15,303 bases of DNA, from the NCBI GenBank assembly GCA_937897585.1, contig CALCNY010000172.1, forward strand, positions 1 to 15,303. Direction: 5' to 3'. The position numbers and the translations under genes were made by a program. Below, piece by piece: positions 7,757 through 13,776 of this stretch (within the stretch, counting starts at the first letter, position 1; each line of letters opens with the position of its first letter). Below the pieces are notes generated by a model that saw nothing but the letters and a program-made list of their open reading frames with translations, had not been told where the DNA came from and searched no databases. Origin of the DNA: an uncultured Chitinophagaceae bacterium (lineage in GTDB: Bacteria; Bacteroidota; Bacteroidia; Chitinophagales; Chitinophagaceae).

Positions 7757-8752
7757 TTACTCATCATCCAATTTCAACTTGCTCAAATCCATACCAAAGC
7801 TCAAACCTCTTTCATGCAAAACCTGATCGATTTCGCTTAAAGATTTTTGACCGAAGTTTCTGAATTTCATCAAGTCTTCTTGTTCGTATTGAACCAATTC
7901 GCTCAAAGAGTTGATTTTAGCAGCTTTCAAGCAATTGAATGCACGAACAGAAAGATCTAAATCTTCTAATGGAGTCTTCAACATTTTACGTAATTGTAAA
8001 GTTTGTTCATCCACTAAATCTTCTTTCTTGTCTTCTTTTGTATCGAAAGTGATGTTCTCATCAGTGATGATCATCAAATGCTGAATCAAAATACGGCTAG
8101 CTTGTTTCACCGCTTCTTCAGGATGAATAGTACCATCGGTGATGACGTCCATGATTAATTTTTCAAAATCGGTGCGTTGTTCTACCCTGGTATTTTCAAT
8201 TAGATATTTTACATTTTTGATTGGAGTGAAAATAGCATCAACTGGAATGTATCCAAAATGAGAGCTTTTTTCTTTTTGCTCTTCAGCAGGCACATAACCG
8301 CGACCTCTACCAATGGTGATTTCAATATCGAATTTAGTATTGCTATCGATAGTGCAGATAAGCAATTCTGGATTCATTACTTCAAATGCAGGAGAAGCTT
8401 CAGCAATCATGCCTGCAGTGAATTCAGTTTTGTTTTTGATAGACAATGTAACTTTTTCAGTATTTACATCATTTTCAACTTTAGACTTGAAACGAACCTG
8501 CTTTAAATTCAGGATAATTTCAGTAACATCTTCAGTTACGCCTTTCAAAGTAGCGAACTCATGATCAGCACCTGCGATGTTAATACCGATGATAGCATAC
8601 CCTTCAAGTGAATTCAATAATACTCTACGTAGAGCGTTACCAATAGTTACACCATATCCTGGTTCAAGAGGGCGAAATTCAAATTGAGCTTCGAAGTCGT
8701 TAGCTTTTTGAAGAACAATTTTATCTGGTTTAACAAAATTAAAAATGGCCAT
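7757..8752 (-). CDS. rpoA: DNA-directed RNA polymerase subunit alpha
   Basis: A 331-residue alpha subunit that dimerises to start assembly of RNA polymerase and contacts upstream DNA and activators. The N-terminal domain (about 1-232) carries the dimer signature EPGYGVTIGNALRRVLLNS (30-48). A charged linker (about 235-257) leads to the C-terminal domain (about 258-320) with DLSVRAFNCLKAAKI and NFGQKSLSEI. Arg270, Asn273 and Lys303 align with E. coli Arg265, Asn268 and Lys298, which bind UP-element DNA, so that function is probably kept. Position between rpsD and rplQ is the standard bacterial order. The 72-nt gap after rpsD has a short TAATTCC/GGAATTA palindrome (8781-8794). Confidence 0.98.
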   Translation of the reverse strand: MAIFNFVKPDKIVLQKANDFEAQFEFRPLEPGYGVTIGNALRRVLLNSLEGYAIIGINIAGADHEFATLKGVTEDVTEIILNLKQVRFKSKVENDVNTEKVTLSIKNKTEFTAGMIAEASPAFEVMNPELLICTIDSNTKFDIEITIGRGRGYVPAEEQKEKSSHFGYIPVDAIFTPIKNVKYLIENTRVEQRTDFEKLIMDVITDGTIHPEEAVKQASRILIQHLMIITDENITFDTKEDKKEDLVDEQTLQLRKMLKTPLEDLDLSVRAFNCLKAAKINSLSELVQYEQEDLMKFRNFGQKSLSEIDQVLHERGLSFGMDLSKLKLDDE

Positions 8753-8824
8753 TTGTATTTTGTTGTTTTGATTGATTTGATAATTCCGGAATTACCGGTT
8801 TGGTTGTTGAGAATTGGTTCAGAA

Positions 8825-9430
8825 TTATTTACTGTACAATTCCACGATTAATTGCTCCTTAATATTTTCAGGAACGCTTTCTCTTTCAGGATAAGCAATA
8901 AATGTGCCTTTCAGTTCACTTTCGCTCCAATCTAACCAACTGAATTTTGGATTTTTTCCGCGAACATTATCAGCAATTGATTTGTTTGCAGCGCTTTTAT
9001 TTTTCAAACTGATTACATCACCTGGCACACAGCTGTAAGAAGGAATGTTCAAGATCTCTCCGTTTACTGTAATATGCTTATGACTTACCATTTGACGAGC
9101 TGCTTGACGACTAGGTGCAATACCCATTCTGAAAATAGTGTTGTCCAAACGAGCTTCTAATAATTTAATTAGATTCTCACCGGTAACGCCTTTTCTACGA
9201 GCAGCTTCTTCAAAAGTCTTGCGGAATTGCTTTTCTAGCAAACCGTAAGTGTATTTTGCTTTTTGTTTTTCTTTTAGCTGAACACCGTATTCACTAAGTG
9301 TTTTACGTTTTTTGCTTGCTCCGTGTTGTCCTGGAGGGTTGCTGTTTTTTGTCAGCCATTTGCCATTACCAGTGATAGGTTCACCGAAACGACGAGAGAT
9401 TTTGGTTTTGGGGCCTGTATAACGTGCCAT
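8825..9430 (-). CDS. rpsD: 30S ribosomal protein S4 (uS4), zinc-free form
   Basis: A 201-residue primary 16S rRNA-binding protein that starts assembly of the 5' domain of the small subunit. The start MARYTGPKTKISRRFG and the block NPPGQHG (32-38) are family features. The RNA-binding S4 domain spans about 90-155 (RLDNTIFRMGIAPSRQAARQMVSHKHITVNG). There is no N-terminal cysteine cluster, so it is the zinc-free type. In E. coli S4 represses its own operon by binding the mRNA ahead of rpsM. Here the two gaps on either side of rpsK are the structured parts of the transcript, the nearer one ending 12 nt before this start codon, and are candidate targets (inference). Confidence 0.98.
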   Translation of the reverse strand: MARYTGPKTKISRRFGEPITGNGKWLTKNSNPPGQHGASKKRKTLSEYGVQLKEKQKAKYTYGLLEKQFRKTFEEAARRKGVTGENLIKLLEARLDNTIFRMGIAPSRQAARQMVSHKHITVNGEILNIPSYSCVPGDVISLKNKSAANKSIADNVRGKNPKFSWLDWSESELKGTFIAYPERESVPENIKEQLIVELYSK

Positions 9431-9442
9431 AGTTGTAATGAA

Positions 9443-9495
9443 GACCTTTTAGTGACGATGTATCATTGTAAAGGTCATTTAAAATTAATGATACA
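9443..9495 (-). promoter_or_regulatory. Two mutually exclusive hairpins in the rpsK-rpsD gap
   Basis: Hairpin A in the minus-strand transcript pairs 9487-9495 with 9459-9467 (TGTATCATT/AATGATACA, 9 bp perfect). Hairpin B pairs 9470-9476 with 9443-9449 (GACCTTT/AAAGGTC, 7 bp). It is extended by ACAATG/CATCGT (9464-9469 with 9455-9460, one G-U) around an ATA loop, with a 5-nt bulge. Both use 9459-9467, so only one can form. B ends 12 nt before the rpsD start codon. This arrangement could gate translation of S4; the pairing is seen, the role is inferred. Confidence 0.45.
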
Positions 9496-9516
9496 CCCGT
9501 TTATAAATATTATTGA

Positions 9517-9930
9517 TTAAACTCTTCTCTTTTTAGGAGGACGACAACCATTGTGTGGTAGAGGAGTTACATCTTTGATCATAGAAACTTCCAATCCGCT
9601 TTGAGATAAAGAACGGATAGCGCCTTCACGACCGCTTCCTGGTCCTTTTACATAAACATCAACTCTTTTCAAACCAGCATCAATTGCAGTTTTAGCTGCG
9701 TCTGCTCCTGCCATTTGAGCTGCATAAGGAGTATTTTTCTTACTTCCTTTGAAACCCATTTTACCAGCAGATGACCAAGAAATTACTTGTCCGCTTTTGT
9801 TGGTTAAACTGATGATGATGTTGTTGAAAGTAGCTACGATATGTGCATCACCATAACTATCAACTTTTACAATACGCTTTTTAGCTGCTGCTTTTGCGCT
9901 TTGTCCTTTCTGTCCTTGTGCTTTTGCCAT
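9517..9930 (-). CDS. rpsK: 30S ribosomal protein S11 (uS11)
   Basis: A 137-residue small-subunit protein on the platform near the mRNA exit, next to the anti-Shine-Dalgarno end of 16S rRNA. Family blocks are clear: DAHIVATFNNIIISLT, SWSSAGKMGFKGSKKNTPYAAQ, VDVYVKGPGSGREGAIR, and the C-terminal TPLPHNGCRPPKKRRV. I chose the ATG at 9930 (MAKAQGQKG), the usual start of Bacteroidota S11. The frame stays open 19 codons further up to a TTG at 9987, but that extension (VQLQETEDY...) is unlike any S11. It also overlaps a GNRA-loop hairpin and lies directly on an AGGAGGG run with no spacing. The upstream gap to rpsM is 158 nt and structured. Confidence 0.97.
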   Translation of the reverse strand: MAKAQGQKGQSAKAAAKKRIVKVDSYGDAHIVATFNNIIISLTNKSGQVISWSSAGKMGFKGSKKNTPYAAQMAGADAAKTAIDAGLKRVDVYVKGPGSGREGAIRSLSQSGLEVSMIKDVTPLPHNGCRPPKKRRV

Positions 9931-9962
9931 TTTAATTAATAAAGGTGTACTTAAAAAATAGT

Positions 9963-10044
9963 CTTCAGTTTCCTGAAGCTGAACCAACCCTCCTGCCGAC
10001 TTACAAAGCTATCCGGCGCTGATTCAGAAATGATAAGTCTGAAT
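9963..10044 (-). promoter_or_regulatory. Structured mRNA region between rpsM and rpsK (three hairpins)
   Basis: In transcript order: ATTCAGA/TCTGAAT (10038-10044 with 10022-10028, 7 bp, 9-nt loop); GCCGG/TCGGC (10013-10017 with 9995-9999, one wobble); and CTTCAG-GAAA-CTGAAG (9978-9963), a 6-bp stem closed by a GNRA tetraloop about 32 nt before the rpsK start. An AGGAGGG run sits between the last two, far from any start codon. With the terminator-like hairpin at 10053-10081 this fills most of the 158-nt gap. It is a candidate leader or autoregulatory site; no known motif is recognised. Confidence 0.45.
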
Positions 10045-10046
10045 AT

Positions 10047-10081
10047 AAAAAATCTGGAACCAGTGTGAAACCCGTTCCAGA
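10047..10081 (-). terminator. Terminator-shaped hairpin inside the ribosomal operon, after rpsM
   Basis: TCTGGAAC (10053-10060) and GTTCCAGA (10074-10081) form an 8-bp perfect stem with a 13-nt loop. On the minus strand it is followed at once by six U (10047-10052). It begins 7 bases past the rpsM stop. Since rpsK, rpsD, rpoA and rplQ lie downstream, full termination here would be harmful, so partial termination or attenuation is the likely effect if it is active. Confidence 0.55.
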
Positions 10082-10088
10082 ATTATTA

Positions 10089-10466
10089 TTACTTAGTTAC
10101 TTTTTTCTTACCTGCTACTGTCTTACGCTTACCTTTTCTGGTACGGCTGTTAGTACGAGTACGCTGACCACGCAAAGGCAAACCTTTACGATGACGCAAT
10201 CCGCGGTAGCAAGCGATATCAAGCAAACGCTTGATGTTCATTTGTGTTTCACTACGAAGTGCACCTTCAGTTTTGAACTCATTGTTGATGACATTACGGA
10301 TAGCCGTTTGTTCATCATCATTCCACTGATTAACTTTTTTATTCAAGTCGATTCCTGACTTGGTTAAAATGTATTTTGCGGTTGAACGGCCAATACCATA
10401 GATATAAGTAAGACCTATTTCTCCTCTTTTGTTTTTTGGTAAATCAATACCGGCAATACGAGCCAT
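10089..10466 (-). CDS. rpsM: 30S ribosomal protein S13 (uS13)
   Basis: A 125-residue protein of the 30S head that contacts the 50S subunit and the P-site tRNA through its basic tail. Family blocks: MARIAGIDLPKNKRGEIGLTYIYGIG at the start, the helix-two-turn-helix segment around GRSTAKYIL, and RGLRHRKGLPLRGQRTRTNSRTRKG (about 89-113) before a Lys-rich tail. Length is normal. It follows rpmJ by 37 nt in the conserved order. It is followed by a long structured gap with a terminator-shaped hairpin. Confidence 0.98.
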   Translation of the reverse strand: MARIAGIDLPKNKRGEIGLTYIYGIGRSTAKYILTKSGIDLNKKVNQWNDDEQTAIRNVINNEFKTEGALRSETQMNIKRLLDIACYRGLRHRKGLPLRGQRTRTNSRTRKGKRKTVAGKKKVTK

Positions 10467-10503
10467 ATGCTATGTTCAATTTTTGTTTTAAAAAATAATT
10501 CAA

Positions 10504-10620
10504 TTACCCTTGCTTTTGCTTAAAGCGTGGATTCTTTTTGTTGATTACATACAAACGACCTTTTCTTCTCACGATTTTGCAATCAGCACTGCGTTTTTTG
10601 ATTGAAGCTCTTACCTTCAT
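10504..10620 (-). CDS. rpmJ: 50S ribosomal protein L36 (bL36), degenerate zinc site
   Basis: A 38-codon gene read by hand on the minus strand (ATG 10618-10620, TAA 10504-10506). The protein starts MKVRASIKKRSADCKIVRRK and ends NPRFKQKQG, the full length of bL36. The canonical zinc ribbon has three Cys and one His (about positions 11, 14, 27 and 33). Here only Cys14 remains, the others being Ser11, Asn27 and Phe33, so zinc is probably not bound. This is the usual Bacteroidota form. It sits between infA (45 nt upstream) and rpsM (37 nt downstream), as in most bacteria. Confidence 0.96.
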   Translation of the reverse strand: MKVRASIKKRSADCKIVRRKGRLYVINKKNPRFKQKQG

Positions 10621-10665
10621 TTTTTTTAATTTTTATCTATTTGATAATAGCTGTCTCCAGCGTTT

Positions 10666-10884
10666 TTACTTGTATCTGAATATGATTCTTCCTCTGGTTA
10701 AATCATATGGACTCATCTCTACACCTACTTTGTCACCAGGCAAAATTCTAATGTAGTGCATTCTCATTTTACCAGAAATAGTAGCCAAAATCTCATGACC
10801 ATTTTCCAATTTAACCTTGAACATAGCATTGCTCAATGCCTCGATAATCGTTCCGTCTTGTTTTATTAATGCTTGTTTGGCCAT
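10666..10884 (-). CDS. infA: Translation initiation factor IF-1
   Basis: A 72-residue single S1/OB-fold protein that binds the ribosomal A site during initiation. Family blocks are intact: GTIIEALSNAMFKVKLENGHEILATISGKMRMHYIRILPGDKV and the C-terminal SPYDLTRGRIIFRYK. Length is exactly typical. It is the first gene of the leftward operon. Upstream lies only an 85-bp gap and a divergent lipoprotein gene, rather than secY, adk or map, which usually precede infA. The start codon follows an A/T-rich leader without a Shine-Dalgarno sequence. Confidence 0.98.
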   Translation of the reverse strand: MAKQALIKQDGTIIEALSNAMFKVKLENGHEILATISGKMRMHYIRILPGDKVGVEMSPYDLTRGRIIFRYK

Positions 10885-10898
10885 AAAAATTTGGAGCG

Positions 10899-10906
10899 CG
10901 AAGATA
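10899..10906 (-). promoter_or_regulatory. Candidate -7 element (TATCTTCG) for the infA-rplQ operon
   Basis: On the minus strand TATCTTCG matches TAnnTTTG except for one base, 15 bases before the infA ATG. With the divergent lipoprotein gene beyond 10969, the operon promoter must lie in this 85-bp gap unless transcription comes from far upstream on the same strand. The implied leader is very short (about 10 nt), which lowers confidence. Confidence 0.4.
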
Positions 10907-10939
10907 GGAGAAATTATTTAACTTGTAAAGAATTTTTCC

Positions 10940-10952
10940 TAATATTACGTCC
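10940..10952 (+). promoter_or_regulatory. Promoter-like motif TAATATTACGTCC before the first lipoprotein gene
   Basis: TAATATTACGTCC starts 30 bases before the ATG at 10970. The second paralog has TAATATTACACCC starting 28 bases before its ATG. This shared block at nearly the same distance is more than a chance match and resembles a diverged -7 element (two mismatches to TAnnTTTG). Confidence 0.35.
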
Positions 10953-10969
10953 TAAACACAAATAATTTC

Positions 10970-11683
10970 ATGAAAAAGATCATTTTGGGCTGTTTTTGCC
11001 TCCTGATATTGACCATTTCCTGCAAAAAAAATAAAGTTGGGGATGAAAACACTTCTTACATGACCATCACTGCGGGTACAACCTGGAATTACCAAACGTT
11101 AGACAATGCTGCTTCAACTACCACTCCTTATACATTGACTTCAACAAGTACCGATAGTACCATCAATGCCAGGGTGTATCACGTTTTTACCCATACAGAT
11201 GCAAGTGGCTCGACTTCGGAATATTATAATGTTTCAGGTAGTGATTATTATCAGTACACTAGTTTATCTGCCCAATTGCCTCCTTTGGAACTAAAATATC
11301 TGGTTGATAATATTGCAACGGGCACTACCTGGACTCAACCTTTGGCTGTTTCTCAAACCCAGAGCGGGGTAACGTTAAATTTCAATGCGACGCTCAAATA
11401 TAGTATCGAAGAAAAAGGCGGTTCCGTTACTGTCGCCGGAAAAACATACAATAATGTTATAAAAGTAAGAACTGAAATTACCAACCCTTCAATAAGCAGT
11501 TCGCTACCTGTTCCTCTAACTATCGAACCCATCACTCAAAACATCACAACTTATTTTTCACAAAAATATGGTACGGTAAAAAGAGATTTTCAGTTGAAAG
11601 TAGATATTAACGCATTAGGCACAGTTCAGAATATTATCAATCAAAATACCACCACTAATTTATTGAGCTCTAATATTCAATAA
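10970..11683 (+). CDS. Putative lipoprotein of unknown function (tandem paralog 1)
   Basis: A 237-residue protein with a lipoprotein signal peptide: MKK, a hydrophobic stretch, and lipobox LTIS-Cys18. The mature part should be anchored by a lipid on Cys18, with Lys-Lys following. I do not recognise a family. The body is Thr/Ser-rich and looks all-beta, with blocks shared with the next gene: ITAGTTWNYQ, SAQLPP..LKYL, GTTW.QPL, GKTY.NVI.V.TEIT and KYG..KRDF. Copy 1 has a two-residue insertion (QTQSG against QSG) and a longer Pro-rich segment near 170-185. The first lysines after Cys do not look like a surface-export signal, so a periplasm-facing anchor is possible (inference). It has its own upstream motif and terminator, and is divergent from infA. 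Confidence 0.85.
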   Translation: MKKIILGCFCLLILTISCKKNKVGDENTSYMTITAGTTWNYQTLDNAASTTTPYTLTSTSTDSTINARVYHVFTHTDASGSTSEYYNVSGSDYYQYTSLSAQLPPLELKYLVDNIATGTTWTQPLAVSQTQSGVTLNFNATLKYSIEEKGGSVTVAGKTYNNVIKVRTEITNPSISSSLPVPLTIEPITQNITTYFSQKYGTVKRDFQLKVDINALGTVQNIINQNTTTNLLSSNIQ

Positions 11684-11700
11684 TTCAACCTTCTAATACA

Positions 11701-11733
11701 ATGCTGCTTCATTCAATGATGCAGCATTTTTTT
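11701..11733 (+). terminator. Rho-independent terminator after lipoprotein paralog 1
   Basis: ATGCTGC (11701-11707) pairs with GCAGCAT (11721-11727). After a T-T mismatch the stem continues with TCAT/ATGA around a 3-nt loop. A T-run follows (11727-11733). It lies 17 bases past the stop and separates the two paralogs into distinct transcripts. Confidence 0.88.
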
Positions 11734-11778
11734 ATTGTCACAATTCAATAAATTCAAAATGATGTCAATAAATTTCAA

Positions 11779-11791
11779 TAATATTACACCC
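11779..11791 (+). promoter_or_regulatory. Promoter-like motif TAATATTACACCC before the second lipoprotein gene
   Basis: It matches the motif before paralog 1 (10940-10952) at 11 of 13 positions and lies at almost the same distance from the start codon. Duplication of the upstream region together with the gene would explain this, as would a shared promoter type. Confidence 0.35.
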
Positions 11792-11806
11792 TTAAATTAA
11801 ACAAAA

Positions 11807-12508
11807 ATGAAAAAACTATTTTTTGCTTCTGCATGTTTACTGCTTTTGGCCACTTCATGTAAGAAATCAACACCTGCCCCGGCACCTGTTGCATCAGTTG
11901 ACTTTATTACATTAACAGCAGGCACTACCTGGAATTATCAAACAACAGATAATACAACCTCTACTGTTACTCCATATGTATTAACAGCAACTGCCACCGA
12001 TACAACTATCAGTTCAAAAACTTATCGCATTTTCACCTCTGTAGATGCAACTGGCACCACAGAGGCTTACTACAATCATACTGGAAATGACTATTACGAA
12101 TACACGCAGTTGTCTGCTCAATTACCTCCTATTGATTTGAAATATCTGAATGATGTTGCAGCTGTAGGAACAACTTGGTCTCAACCACTTTCTGTTACTC
12201 AATCAGGTGTTACACTAAGTGCAAGTATCACCAATACCATTCTGGCAACAGGCGCTTCAGAAACAGTTAATGGCAAAACTTATACAAATGTTATCAGGGT
12301 AAAAACTGAAATCACAGGATTAACTTCTAGCAATCCATTAGTTTCAGCAACAGTTGCTTCTCAAAATATAACGGCTTGTTATGCTCCAAAATACGGATTG
12401 ATAAAAAGAGATTTTGCGCTTCATGTAATAGCAACAGCGCTAGGCAGTACTTCGGATGTGATCAACAACAACACAACAAATATTTTGATGAGCTCTAGCA
12501 TTCAATAA
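11807..12508 (+). CDS. Putative lipoprotein of unknown function (tandem paralog 2)
   Basis: A 233-residue protein with lipoprotein signal MKKLFFASACLLLLATS-Cys18, followed by KKSTPAPAPVAS, a short Pro/Ala linker absent from paralog 1. By eye about half of the aligned residues are identical to the first copy, from ITLTAGTTWNYQTTDN through KYGLIKRDFALHV to the SSSIQ end. Both copies keep the Tyr-rich block (YYNHTGNDYYEYTQLSAQLPP). The even divergence along the whole length shows an old tandem duplication rather than a recent one. No catalytic motif is seen; a beta-rich envelope lipoprotein of unknown role is the most I can say. It ends 24 bases before a strong bidirectional terminator shared with the leftward OmpA-type gene. 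Confidence 0.85.
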   Translation: MKKLFFASACLLLLATSCKKSTPAPAPVASVDFITLTAGTTWNYQTTDNTTSTVTPYVLTATATDTTISSKTYRIFTSVDATGTTEAYYNHTGNDYYEYTQLSAQLPPIDLKYLNDVAAVGTTWSQPLSVTQSGVTLSASITNTILATGASETVNGKTYTNVIRVKTEITGLTSSNPLVSATVASQNITACYAPKYGLIKRDFALHVIATALGSTSDVINNNTTNILMSSSIQ

Positions 12509-12530
12509 TAAACATTATGGATTGTGCCCA

Positions 12531-12566
12531 ATAAAAAAGCGTGGAAAAAAATCCACGCTTTTTTAT
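12531..12566. terminator. Bidirectional terminator between lipoprotein 2 and the OmpA-type gene
   Basis: GCGTGGA (12539-12545) and TCCACGC (12552-12558) pair with a 6-nt A loop. The stem is extended by six A-T pairs (12533-12538 with 12559-12564) that double as the U tract in either direction. It sits between convergent genes, 24 bases past one stop and 22 bases past the other. Confidence 0.93.
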
Positions 12567-12588
12567 TTGCCATTTATTTTCGTTAGAA

Positions 12589-13713
12589 TTATAAAATCGT
12601 CACTTCAGTTCTTCTGTTTTCCGCTCTGCCAGATGCTGTCTTGTTGTCTGCAACAGGCTTTGTCATACCATAGCCTTTGTAAGTTAATCGGGTAGCATCT
12701 ATTCCTTTGCTGATAAGATAATCTCTTACTGTCTTAGCTCTGTCTTCCGAAAGTTTTTGATTACTTACAGCAGAACCCACATTATCAGTATGCCCACCTA
12801 TTTCAATTTTCTCATCATCTTTTCTTACAAGGTAAGCAACTAACTCGTCAAGCACTTTAAATGAGCTGTCCTGTAATGTGGCTTTACCATTATCGAAGTT
12901 ACAATTATCAAGCACAAAGCTTTTAGCAGGCAGGAATTTATATGTTACTACAAACGGATTTTTGTAATACTTCCTTCCTTCCAAAGCAGGAATCACAAGA
13001 GAATCAATAGTTGTAGAATCGTTGAAACCAAGTATATATATTTGGTAAACATCTCCTGCAGGTAAACGTGTAGAAAATTGTCCTAGATCATTTGTTTGAT
13101 TTTGGAATTCTATTTTCTTTTTCTTGCTCTTGAAAACCATAATTTCATTAGGAAGTACTTTTCCCTTAAAATCAGTAACCGTCACATTGATTGGAGCATC
13201 TTTAGGCAAGGGCGTTTCCTTTGGCATTTCAAAAGCCATATTGATCTTTGAAAAATCAAAACTCATGGTTCCGCTGGCAATGGTAAGTGTATTTGAAACT
13301 TTGTCGAATTTGGTTTCCCCCAACCCAGCTATAGTTGATTTGCCAATCAAAAATGGTGCATCCATGTCTTTCACAATCGTGCATTTTATATTAGCGATTT
13401 TCAATCCTGCAAACTGAAAATCTTTTAATGTTAGCACCACACCTTCTGAAAGGGTTTCTTCATCAGTAGAATCATATCTGGGTACACCAACAATATCTGG
13501 CTTGTGAAAAAATTCATTACGAAACATATACATCGCTTGCTTTTGAGAAACTAAATTCTCAGATTCTTCTTCGCTAAAAATAAAACATGCTTGTAACCCA
13601 TTGGCTTTGCAAGGAATCAACAACAAGCCGTCTTCGTTTTTTACAATAATTTTAGTTTGAGCAAAACCAAAAAAAGAAAAAGACATAAATAACAAGAACA
13701 ATATTTTTTTCAT
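12589..13713 (-). CDS. OmpA-C-domain envelope protein with a degenerate retropepsin-like N-terminal domain
   Basis: A 374-residue exported protein. Residues 1-19 are a signal peptide (FFGFAQ). Residues about 22-147 follow the pattern of bacterial retropepsin-like aspartic proteases: a strand, then ACFIF, a SEG.VLTL..F...GLKIANIKCTIV stretch (89-114), then APFLIGKSTIAGLGETKFD and NTLTI. At the place of the catalytic Asp-Thr-Gly, however, it reads SEEES (47-51), so catalysis is unlikely. Residues about 172-262 look like an Ig- or carboxypeptidase-regulatory-like beta domain. Residues about 265-374 are an OmpA-type peptidoglycan-binding domain (IEIGGHTDNVGS... NQKLSEDRA... GYG... GRAENRRTEV). 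Asp310 and Arg325 sit at the positions that bind diaminopimelate in this family. A periplasmic wall-binding role is well supported; the pseudo-protease reading is inference. It lies 63 bp downstream of tgt on the same strand. Confidence 0.85.
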   Translation of the reverse strand: MKKILFLLFMSFSFFGFAQTKIIVKNEDGLLLIPCKANGLQACFIFSEEESENLVSQKQAMYMFRNEFFHKPDIVGVPRYDSTDEETLSEGVVLTLKDFQFAGLKIANIKCTIVKDMDAPFLIGKSTIAGLGETKFDKVSNTLTIASGTMSFDFSKINMAFEMPKETPLPKDAPINVTVTDFKGKVLPNEIMVFKSKKKKIEFQNQTNDLGQFSTRLPAGDVYQIYILGFNDSTTIDSLVIPALEGRKYYKNPFVVTYKFLPAKSFVLDNCNFDNGKATLQDSSFKVLDELVAYLVRKDDEKIEIGGHTDNVGSAVSNQKLSEDRAKTVRDYLISKGIDATRLTYKGYGMTKPVADNKTASGRAENRRTEVTIL

Positions 13714-13776
13714 TTTGAAGAATTTTTGATGATATTAAGTAAAATTAAAAAAGACCCAATAAAACTAAAATAATAA

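Noticed and set aside
8781..8798. Palindrome TAATTCCGGAATTA and repeated CCGG in the rpsD-rpoA gap as a regulatory hairpin
   Set aside because: As RNA the palindrome has no loop and the CCGG pairing gives only 4 bp; too weak to support a structure claim.
9931..9987. N-terminal extension of S11 from a TTG codon
   Set aside because: The extra 19 residues match no S11, overlap a GNRA hairpin, and the AGGAGGG run abuts the TTG without spacing; MAKAQGQKG is the expected start.
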